Assembly (NCBI GenBank): GCA_035553355.1
Contig: DATMJW010000016.1
Location: 1 to 22,663 of the forward strand
From: Gaiellasilicea sp035553355
Lineage (GTDB): Bacteria; Actinomycetota; Thermoleophilia; Gaiellales; Gaiellaceae
DNA: 22,663 nucleotides
Direction of reading: 5' to 3'
Part shown: positions 1 through 5,078 of the stretch, piece by piece
How positions within the stretch are numbered: position 1 is the stretch's first letter
Layout of the letters: each line of letters starts with the position of its first letter
The notes under the pieces: model-generated
The model's database searches: none
Told to the model about the DNA's origin: nothing
What the model saw: only the letters and a program-made list of their open reading frames with translations
Program-made: the position numbers and the translations under genes

Positions 1-146
1 CGATCACGACCGAGCTCGCGCCGCTCGACGAGTTCTTCTACGCGGAGGACTACCACCAGCAGTACCTCGCGAAGAACCCGAACGGCTACTGCGGTATCGG
101 CGGCACCGGCGTCGCCTGCCCCGTCGGGGTCGGCGTCACCCGCTAG
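1..146 (+). CDS. msrA: Peptide methionine sulfoxide reductase MsrA, C-terminal end (partial)
   Basis: Only the last 47 codons are present, read from position 3 to the TAG at 144-146; the gene begins outside the window. The frame contains the typical MsrA tail: an acidic stretch ending in AEDYHQQYL, then a PNGYCGIGGTG segment and a final CPVG. The family reduces methionine-S-sulfoxide in proteins using thioredoxin, and the Cys in NGYCG sits where resolving cysteines lie near the MsrA C-terminus. The catalytic N-terminal GCFW motif would be upstream and cannot be checked. The stop codon overlaps the stop of the convergent cupin gene within a single CTAG (143-146). Identification rests on motif recall, but the tail is distinctive. 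Confidence 0.85.
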   Translation, partial: ITTELAPLDEFFYAEDYHQQYLAKNPNGYCGIGGTGVACPVGVGVTR

Positions 147-589
147 AGCGGCTCGACGGCACCGGTCCGGACGTCCCACACGACGCCGGGCTGTGGCGGG
201 TCGCCCTCCGTCCCGGGTGCCGGGTTCCTCTCGACGTACGTCATGTCGATTCTCGCCGTCGGGAAGAACGCGCGCAGGCGCACGGAGCGCTCGCCGGTGT
301 TCCGCGTGCCGTGGACGCGGCCGGCCGGCACGATCACGACGTCCCCGCCGCGGACGGCGTAGCGCTCGTCGTCGACGACGACCTCGGCCTCTCCGGACTC
401 GTAGACGAGAACCTCGTCGACGCGGTGCCGGTGGAGGGGGATCCGCTCTCCCACCGCGAGTTCCTCGACGATGACCGCGACGTCGGCGTCGGGATCCGTG
501 ACCAGCGCCCAGCGCGACGCGGGCCGCCAGTCGTCGGGGTCGCCGGCAGCGGCGATCGGCTGGAGCGGGGGGTCTCGGTGCAGGCTCAC
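143..589 (-). CDS. Cupin-domain protein (148 aa)
   Basis: Small single-domain cupin. Residues 47-70 hold the first cupin motif, with metal-ligand candidates His53, His55 and Glu59 (LHRHRVDEVLVYESG). The second motif ends at His91 (PAGRVHGTRN). These are the usual four ligands of a mononuclear metal cupin. The substrate cannot be told from sequence; small cupins of this kind include dioxygenases, isomerases and simple ligand-binding proteins. The start is the GTG at 589-587, 13 bp downstream of the stop of the preceding cupin gene, so it is probably the third gene of a gloA-cupin-cupin operon. Its stop is shared with msrA through a CTAG palindrome. Confidence 0.85.
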   Translation of the reverse strand: MSLHRDPPLQPIAAAGDPDDWRPASRWALVTDPDADVAVIVEELAVGERIPLHRHRVDEVLVYESGEAEVVVDDERYAVRGGDVVIVPAGRVHGTRNTGERSVRLRAFFPTARIDMTYVERNPAPGTEGDPPQPGVVWDVRTGAVEPL

Positions 590-602
590 GCCGCGCCGGT
601 CG

Positions 603-941
603 CTACTGCGGGCCGAGGCGCGGGGCCTCGCCCGGCGTCGCGACGTCCTTCAGCTCGACGAAGACGACGTGCGAGGGCGTCGAGCCGATGTTCTCGCCGC
701 TGTGCGTCTGCGCGTCGAGCCACCGGACCTGTGCCGGCTCGAGCGTCACGTCGCGGGTCTCGCCGGACTCGCCGATCAACCGGCGATCGAAGCCGCTGAG
801 CGTCACCATCACGCTGTCCGGGTGCGAGTGGGGGCTCGTGCGCGCGCCCGGCTCGTCCCTGTACTCGAGCACGCGCACGCGCTCGTTCTCGAAGACGACG
901 CGATACTTGTCGGGATCGGTCTCCGTCGGGTCGGCCATCAC
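603..941 (-). CDS. Small cupin-domain protein (112 aa)
   Basis: A short cupin-fold protein. Visible motifs are SPHSHPDSVMVTLSG (His38 and His40) and a second-motif histidine at His80 (AQTHSGENIG), with a beta-strand-rich pattern between them. It differs in sequence from the neighbouring 148-aa cupin, so the two are not a recent duplication. The start is either GTG at 941-939, which overlaps the gloA stop as GTGA, or ATG at 938-936 immediately after it. Both give coupled translation with gloA. The shared operon with a glyoxalase suggests small-molecule detoxification or a metabolic side reaction, but the substrate is unknown. Confidence 0.82.
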   Translation of the reverse strand: MMADPTETDPDKYRVVFENERVRVLEYRDEPGARTSPHSHPDSVMVTLSGFDRRLIGESGETRDVTLEPAQVRWLDAQTHSGENIGSTPSHVVFVELKDVATPGEAPRLGPQ

Positions 942-1315
942 CCGCGGCTGCGCTCGATCAGCTCGATGCGGTAGCCGTCGGGGTCGCGGACGAAGCAGAG
1001 GAACGAGCCGCCCTCACGGATCTGGTACGGCGGGCGCTCCGGCTCGATCCCCTGCTCCGCGAGCCGCGCGAGCGTCTCCGTCATGTCGTCCACCGTGACC
1101 GCGATGTGGCCGTAGCCCGTGCCGATCTCGTAGGAGTCGACACCGAAGTTGTACGTGAGCTCGAGCCGGTCGCCGTCTCCCGGCAGGCCCATGAAGACGT
1201 TGATCGCCTCGTCGCGGATCGGCATCCGGCGCCGCTCCTCGAAACCGAGCGCGGTGTAGAAGGCGACCGACCGCTCGACGTCCGTGACGCGGTAGCAGGT
1301 GTGGATCAGCTCCAT
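938..1315 (-). CDS. gloA: Lactoylglutathione lyase-type glyoxalase (GloA-like, VOC superfamily)
   Basis: 125 aa, matching single-domain bacterial glyoxalase I in length and layout. His5, Glu52, His70 and Glu118 fall at the spacing of the four metal ligands of E. coli GloA (H5, E56, H74, E122). Diagnostic stretches are ERSVAFYTALGFEERRR, LELTYN, GYGHIAVTVDD and FVRDPDGYRIELIER. The family isomerises the hemithioacetal of methylglyoxal and a thiol. Actinobacteria generally lack glutathione, so the cofactor may be mycothiol or another thiol; that is inference. It is the first gene of a leftward operon with two cupins. A TAGGCT -10 element lies 7 bp upstream of the ATG, predicting a leaderless transcript. 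Confidence 0.9.
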   Translation of the reverse strand: MELIHTCYRVTDVERSVAFYTALGFEERRRMPIRDEAINVFMGLPGDGDRLELTYNFGVDSYEIGTGYGHIAVTVDDMTETLARLAEQGIEPERPPYQIREGGSFLCFVRDPDGYRIELIERSRG

Positions 1316-1322
1316 GCGCGGG

Positions 1323-1328
1323 AGCCTA
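1323..1328 (-). promoter_or_regulatory. -10 element TAGGCT of gloA operon
   Basis: TAGGCT on the minus strand ends 7 bp before the gloA ATG, with no Shine-Dalgarno in between. The same spacing is seen at five other genes in the window. No convincing -35 box is visible. Confidence 0.55.
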
Positions 1329-1366
1329 CCGGCCCCCGCGCGTGGAGCGGCCCGCAGGGGGCGCGG

Positions 1367-1570
1367 CTAGAGGCCGCGCCCCGCCAGCGGGAGCATCGAC
1401 GCGGGCTCGGGGCAACCGGCGTCGAGACGGTCCGCGAGGCGGCGCAGCGCGGCGGCGGCGCGCGCACGGGCGGACGGGTTCGGTGTGGTGTCGCCGGCGA
1501 GGCGCACGAGCGCGACTCGCTCGCGGTGTCGCTCGAGGGCGATTCGGGTCAGGGTGTCGGCAGGGTGCAC
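1367..1570 (-). CDS. Small orphan protein (67 aa), divergent from ArsR-type regulator
   Basis: I do not recognise a family. The protein is basic, Arg/Ala-rich and mostly helical in appearance, with no signal peptide, membrane segment or cysteine pair; it has one Cys at about residue 53. Gene status is supported by an AAGGAG ribosome-binding site at 1582-1577, six bases before the GTG start (1570-1568). Upstream is a consensus-like promoter: TTGACA at 1638-1633 with TACTTT at 1614-1609 (18-bp spacer) or GATACT at 1616-1611 (16-bp spacer). The inverted repeat CGTTC-N10-GAACG lies between this promoter and the RBS and recurs at the start of the regulator gene. The likely reading is that the regulator controls this gene; the function is unknown. 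Confidence 0.6.
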   Translation of the reverse strand: MHPADTLTRIALERHRERVALVRLAGDTTPNPSARARAAAALRRLADRLDAGCPEPASMLPLAGRGL

Positions 1571-1576
1571 GTGGGG

Positions 1577-1582
1577 CTCCTT
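1577..1582 (-). promoter_or_regulatory. Shine-Dalgarno AAGGAG of the 67-aa gene
   Basis: AAGGAG on the minus strand, six bases before the GTG at 1570-1568. Clear SD sites are uncommon in this window, so it both fixes this start and supports the gene being real. Confidence 0.65.
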
Positions 1583-1602
1583 CGTTCGAGCTCTTCAGAA
1601 CG
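1583..1602. promoter_or_regulatory. Candidate ArsR operator 1 (CGTTC-N10-GAACG)
   Basis: Inverted repeat with arms at 1583-1587 and 1598-1602. It begins 6 bp downstream of the TACTTT -10 of the 67-aa gene, so it would cover that transcription start. The same arm sequence and spacing occur at 1666-1685. A TTCGAA palindrome at 1604-1609 and a GTTCGA/TCGAAC pair (1584-1589, 1615-1620) add further symmetry to the region. Confidence 0.5.
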
Positions 1603-1608
1603 ATTCGA

Positions 1609-1638
1609 AAAGTATCGAACAAAGAGCGGGGTTGTCAA
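1609..1638 (-). promoter_or_regulatory. Promoter of the 67-aa gene (TTGACA / TACTTT)
   Basis: Perfect -35 consensus TTGACA at 1638-1633. The -10 is TACTTT at 1614-1609 (18-bp spacer) or GATACT at 1616-1611 (16-bp spacer). The -35 occupies the same bases as the oppositely oriented TTGTCA of the regulator gene. Confidence 0.6.
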
Positions 1639-1660
1639 GCGATTCTCTTGTTGTTACGGT
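1632..1660 (+). promoter_or_regulatory. Promoter of the ArsR-type regulator (TTGTCA-N17-TACGGT)
   Basis: The -35 TTGTCA (1632-1637) and -10 TACGGT (1655-1660) are separated by exactly 17 bp. Initiation would fall around 1667-1672, at or just before the ATG at 1672, giving a leaderless or nearly leaderless mRNA, which agrees with the absence of an SD. Confidence 0.6.
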
Positions 1661-1665
1661 GCGAT

Positions 1666-1685
1666 CGTTCCATGGACATCGAACA
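1666..1685. promoter_or_regulatory. Candidate ArsR operator 2 (CGTTC-N10-GAAC) over the regulator start
   Basis: Arms at 1666-1670 and 1681-1684 flank the ATG of the regulator gene, beginning 5 bp downstream of its -10. The arms and 10-bp spacing match operator 1, and the placement relative to the -10 is nearly the same on both sides, which suggests autoregulation. Confidence 0.5.
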
Positions 1686-2766
1686 GAGGCCGATAAGAGC
1701 ACGTGTTCTCGACCTGGCGCGCCCGGAGGCGGTCGCGCTGGAGGTCGACGCCGCCGAGGCCGCCGACGTCCTGATGAGCCTCTTTGCGATCTGCTCGGCA
1801 GCGGACGCCGACGAGTCGTGCACGTTCGACGTCGGGCAGGCACGCCTCACGGAGATCCGCGCGGCGGTCGATCCCGCGCTCCTCGCGCAGGTCGAGGACC
1901 TGATGCAGGGGAACGAGAAGATCCCGGCGCACCTGCTCGGCCTCGTCTGGGAGACGCCGAAGCCGCGGACGCTCGCCGCCCTCGTCGAGCACATCCGCGC
2001 GAGCGACCCGCGGGAGGTGCACCTGCACCTGCTCGGGTACTACACCGGGCACGAGCACGGGATCGCGCAGGCGACGGCGAACGCCGCGGCGGCGGGCGAC
2101 GACGCCGCGATCGCGGCGGTCGTCGAGGCACTCGGCGAGTGGCCGCAGGTCGCGCGCACCGCGGAGCACCTGCTCCGCCTCGGCGCGCACGAGGTGACGG
2201 CGAGGCTGCTCGACGTGCTCCCGCGGTGGTACGAGGAGGTCTACCTCCCGCACTCCGCCGGCGTCGCGGACGCGCTCGCGCGCGACGCGGCGGCGAAGGC
2301 GGAGCTCGCGCTGACGCAGACGCCCGAGGAGCTCGCCGAGGCCGCGACGAACGGCTACCGCTACAGCCCGGGCCCGGGCGTCCGCCGCATCGTCTTCTTC
2401 CCCGGCCACTGGCAGCGCCCGTGGGTGCTGATGAACGAGTACCGGCACGTGAAGGTCTTCTGCTACCCGCTGCCCCACGAGCAGAGCGCCGACGGGCCAT
2501 CGCCGGCCGAGCTCGCGCGGCTCTACAAGGCGCTCGGCGACGAAGGACGGCTGCGGCTGCTGCGACGGCTCGCAGGCGGGCCGATGGGCCTCGGCGAGGC
2601 GGCGCAGGAGCTCGGCGTCGCGAAGTCGACGGCGCACCACCACCTCGCGCTCCTGCGGCAGGCCGGGTTCGTCGTCGTCCGCGACAGCGGCGACGACAAG
2701 CTCTACACGCTCCGCCGCGACCTGCTCCCCCAGGCGGGCGCGCTCCTCCAGGCGTACCTGGGCTAG
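1672..2766 (+). CDS. ArsR-family transcriptional regulator with large N-terminal domain (364 aa)
   Basis: The C-terminal region (about residues 276-364) is a winged helix-turn-helix of ArsR type: ARLYKALGDEGRLRLLRRL, then GLGEAAQELGVAKSTAHHH as the recognition helix region, and a wing ending in DDKLYTLRRD. The first 270 residues form a long soluble domain resembling the sensor part of actinobacterial ArsR proteins annotated with DUF5937; no cysteine metal site typical of small ArsR/SmtB proteins is evident, so the effector is unknown. I chose the ATG at 1672 because it follows a TTGTCA-N17-TACGGT promoter and sits inside a candidate operator; the open frame continues upstream without a better start. 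The gene is divergent from the 67-aa gene and shares a CTAG stop overlap with the acetyltransferase gene downstream. Confidence 0.88.
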   Translation: MDIEQRPIRARVLDLARPEAVALEVDAAEAADVLMSLFAICSAADADESCTFDVGQARLTEIRAAVDPALLAQVEDLMQGNEKIPAHLLGLVWETPKPRTLAALVEHIRASDPREVHLHLLGYYTGHEHGIAQATANAAAAGDDAAIAAVVEALGEWPQVARTAEHLLRLGAHEVTARLLDVLPRWYEEVYLPHSAGVADALARDAAAKAELALTQTPEELAEAATNGYRYSPGPGVRRIVFFPGHWQRPWVLMNEYRHVKVFCYPLPHEQSADGPSPAELARLYKALGDEGRLRLLRRLAGGPMGLGEAAQELGVAKSTAHHHLALLRQAGFVVVRDSGDDKLYTLRRDLLPQAGALLQAYLG

Positions 2767-3266
2767 CTCTCCAGGTCCTCGCGGACGATCGCGTAGAGGA
2801 CGCCGTCGACCCAGCCGTCGCCGCGGCGGTAGGCCTTGCGCTTCACGCCCTCCCGGATGAAGCCCGACCGCTCGGCGTGCCGCTGCGCGCGCTCGTTGAA
2901 GCCGTAGATCTCGAGTTGGAGGCGGTGCAGCCCGCGCTCGAGGAGGAGGTGGCGCTGGAGTGCGCGGGCGGCGTCGTCGGCGAGCCTGCGGCCGCGGAAG
3001 TCGGGGTGGACGGCGACGCCGCCGAGGTGCGCGATCGCGCTGCGCTCGTTCGCGAGCTCCCACGAGAGCGCACCCGCGCGCTCGCCGTCCACCTAGATCA
3101 CGAGCAGCTCGCCACGCTCCGGCTCCCGCTCGCTCCGCTCGATTCGCTCCCGGATCCCGTCCCGCTCGTACGCGCCCGCCGCGGCGAGGAACGGACGCAC
3201 GTCCTCGTCCGCGTAGAGCTCGACCAGGAAGCCGAGGTCGTCCGGCTCCGCGCGCCGCAGCCTCAC
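2763..3266 (-). pseudogene. GNAT-family N-acetyltransferase interrupted by in-frame amber codon
   Basis: One reading frame from GTG 3266-3264 to TAG 2765-2763 encodes a GNAT of the usual length (167 codons before the final stop), except for a TAG at 3095-3093. The 57 residues before it (starting VRLRRAEPDDLGFLVELYAD) match a GNAT N-terminus. The 109 residues after it, reopening at GTG 3092, carry the core: HLGGVAVHPDFRGRRLADDA (acetyl-CoA loop region) and FNERAQRHAERSGF. The junction LLVI-stop-VDGERAG reads as an acetyltransferase strand in which one residue became a stop; GAG to TAG would be a single change. The start overlaps the upstream transporter stop as GTGA. Alternatives are a sequencing error, readthrough, or restart at 3092 giving only the core. 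The RxxGxG/A motif also looks degenerate (RGRRLA). Confidence 0.75.
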
Positions 3267-4156
3267 CGCACCGCCGTCTTCCCGAGCCGCACCTTCCCCG
3301 AGGCGATCGCGACACCGCCGAGGATGAGCGCGAGGCCACCGACGATCGAGAGCGTGATCCGCTCGTCGAGGAGGAGCGCTCCGTACAGAAGCGCGAACCC
3401 GGGCATCAGATAGGTCACGAGGGAGAGCCGTGACGAGCCGTGCGTCGCGAGCATCCGGAAGAGGACGAGCTGCGCGAGCGCGGTCCCGAGCAGGGAGAGC
3501 GCGAGCAGCGAGCCGATCGCCTCGAGCGACGGCGCGTCGTCGGGGATCTGGAAGACCGCGAACGGCGTCAGGACGAGACCGCCGGCGAGCATCGAGCCCG
3601 CGGCGAGCACAGGGCCCGCCGTCCCCGAGACGGCGAGCTGCCCGTAGACGCCCGCGCCCGCGTACGCGATCGACGAGGCGACGACGGCGAGCGCGCCGGC
3701 GACCGCGAGCCACCCGCCCTCCGGGTGGATCCCGGTCACGACCGCGACGCCCGCGAGACCGATCGCGAGGCCGAGCGCGCGCGAGAGATCGAGGCGCTCG
3801 TGCGGGAGGAAGCGGAGGACGAAGAGCGCGTTGAAGATGGGCACCGACGCCTGCACGACGGCCGCGAGGCCGGAGTCGATGTACTGCTCGCCCCAGGCGA
3901 TCAGCCAGAACGGGAGGGCCGCGTTCAGCACGCCGAGGACGAGGCAGTGCCGCCACGCGGCGCCGAGCTGCGCGGACGCCGAGGCGCGGCCGAACCGCCA
4001 CAGCACATAGCCGAGCAGCACCGCCGCGGCGAGGAGCGTCCGCACCGCCATCATCGGCGCCGGCGCGATGTCCTCGACCGCGACCTTGATGAAGAGGTAC
4101 GACGCGCCCCAGACCGCCGCGAGCAGGAGCAGGTTCGGCCAGTAGCTGCGGGTCAC
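3263..4156 (-). CDS. EamA-family (DMT superfamily) transporter (297 aa)
   Basis: Ten hydrophobic segments in two EamA repeats. Typical features are LLAAVWGASYLFIKVAV near the N-terminus, WGEQYIDSGLAAVVQASVPIFNAL at the end of the first repeat's TM3-TM4 region, and TYLMPGFALLYGALLLDERIT in the second. The family exports amino acids, nucleotide-related metabolites or other small solutes across the inner membrane; the substrate cannot be assigned. The GTG start at 4156-4154 overlaps the TGA of the preceding EamA gene (GTGA), and its own stop overlaps the next gene in the same way, so the three genes are translationally coupled. A TAGCGT element 7 bp before the GTG, inside the upstream gene, could add a leaderless internal promoter. 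Confidence 0.9.
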   Translation of the reverse strand: MTRSYWPNLLLLAAVWGASYLFIKVAVEDIAPAPMMAVRTLLAAAVLLGYVLWRFGRASASAQLGAAWRHCLVLGVLNAALPFWLIAWGEQYIDSGLAAVVQASVPIFNALFVLRFLPHERLDLSRALGLAIGLAGVAVVTGIHPEGGWLAVAGALAVVASSIAYAGAGVYGQLAVSGTAGPVLAAGSMLAGGLVLTPFAVFQIPDDAPSLEAIGSLLALSLLGTALAQLVLFRMLATHGSSRLSLVTYLMPGFALLYGALLLDERITLSIVGGLALILGGVAIASGKVRLGKTAVR

Positions 4157-5025
4157 GACGCCGACGCTACCCGCGCGCGGCGGGTCCCGAGGGCGACGCC
4201 GCCGAGCACGAGGCCGAGCCCGACGAGCGCGAGCGCCGTGATCTTCTCGTCGAGGAAGACGGCGCCGTAGACGAGGGCGAGCGAGGGCACGAGGTACGTG
4301 ACGAGGATCGCGCGCGAGGCTCCGGCGCCCCTGATCAGCCCGAAGTAGAGGAGGTAGGCGACAGCCGTCGCGCCGACGCCGAGGAAGAGGAGCGCGGCAA
4401 AGGTCTCGAGCCCGAAGCGGGAGGCGTCGGCGACGCCGAACGGCATCGCGAGCACCGTCGCCCACGCGAGCGACCCGAACGAGACGAGAACGGGCGACAG
4501 CCCTCCGAAGCGCCGCCCGGCGTAGAGCGCCCCGAGCGCGTAGAGGACAGCGGCGAGCACGACGGCGAGCGACCCGACGACGGCGCGCTCGCCGCCGCTC
4601 GCCTCGAATCCGACGAGCGCGACGATCCCGGCGAACCCGAGGAGGAGGCCGAAGAGCCGCAGGCCGGTCACGCGCTGCGTGCGGTCGACGCCGAGCGCGA
4701 GTAGCGCCGTGAAGAGCGGGGCCGAGGCGTTGAAGATCGACGCGAGCCCCGAGGGGATGTACTGCTGCCCCCACACGATGAGGAAGAACGGGATCGCCGT
4801 GTTCAGCGCGCCCATCACCGCGAGCGGCCTCGCGTAGGGGACGAGGTCGCGGAAGCGCGCCTCCGAGAACGGCACGAAGGCAGCGAGCGCGGCGACGGCG
4901 AGCGCGAGCCGGAGCAGGATCACCGTCGCGGGTTCGAGCTCCCGGAGGGTGATCTCGATCGCCATGAAGGATGCGCCCCAGAGCGAGGCGAGGGCGAGGA
5001 GCATGACGATGTGGCGCCGGTTCAC
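4153..5025 (-). CDS. EamA-family (DMT superfamily) transporter (290 aa)
   Basis: Ten predicted membrane segments in duplicated EamA domains: LLALASLWGASFMAIEITL at the N-terminus, IVWGQQYIPSGLASIFNASA and TYLVPSLALVYGAVFLDEKI at the equivalent positions of repeats one and two. It is related to the following gene but clearly diverged, so the tandem pair is an old duplication or a paired exporter. The start is GTG 5025-5023; no SD is visible, and the ATG at 5004-5002 is a less likely alternative because it removes the basic N-terminal residues before TM1. First gene of a leftward operon, divergent from purL across 53 bp. The substrate is unknown. Confidence 0.9.
   Translation of the reverse strand: MNRRHIVMLLALASLWGASFMAIEITLRELEPATVILLRLALAVAALAAFVPFSEARFRDLVPYARPLAVMGALNTAIPFFLIVWGQQYIPSGLASIFNASAPLFTALLALGVDRTQRVTGLRLFGLLLGFAGIVALVGFEASGGERAVVGSLAVVLAAVLYALGALYAGRRFGGLSPVLVSFGSLAWATVLAMPFGVADASRFGLETFAALLFLGVGATAVAYLLYFGLIRGAGASRAILVTYLVPSLALVYGAVFLDEKITALALVGLGLVLGGVALGTRRARVASAS
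4164..4169 (-). promoter_or_regulatory. Possible internal -10 (TAGCGT) for the second EamA gene
   Basis: TAGCGT lies 7 bp before the GTG at 4156, the same geometry as the other predicted leaderless promoters here. It sits within the last codons of the upstream gene, so it could be coincidental coding sequence. Confidence 0.3.
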
Positions 5026-5065
5026 GGAGAGGAGAAACGAGAGGGCCGTCGTCGGACTTCCCGGC

Positions 5066-5071
5066 TAGGCT
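5066..5071 (+). promoter_or_regulatory. -10 element TAGGCT of purL
   Basis: TAGGCT is followed by 7 bp and then the in-frame CTG at 5079, the same spacing as gloA and the deaminase gene. This supports a leaderless mRNA and helps select the unusual purL start. Confidence 0.55.
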
Positions 5072-5078
5072 GTGCCAC

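Noticed and set aside
1342..1671. Upstream extension of the ArsR-type protein to a start near 1342
   Set aside because: The extra residues are low-complexity Arg/Ala/Gly typical of non-coding GC-rich sequence. They cross the divergent promoters and the 67-aa gene on the other strand.
3093..3095. Amber codon in the GNAT gene as evidence of TAG recoding or pyrrolysine/selenocysteine-like insertion
   Set aside because: Many other genes in the window end in TAG at family-appropriate positions, and no insertion-element hairpin or special tRNA gene is visible. Mutation or sequence error is simpler.
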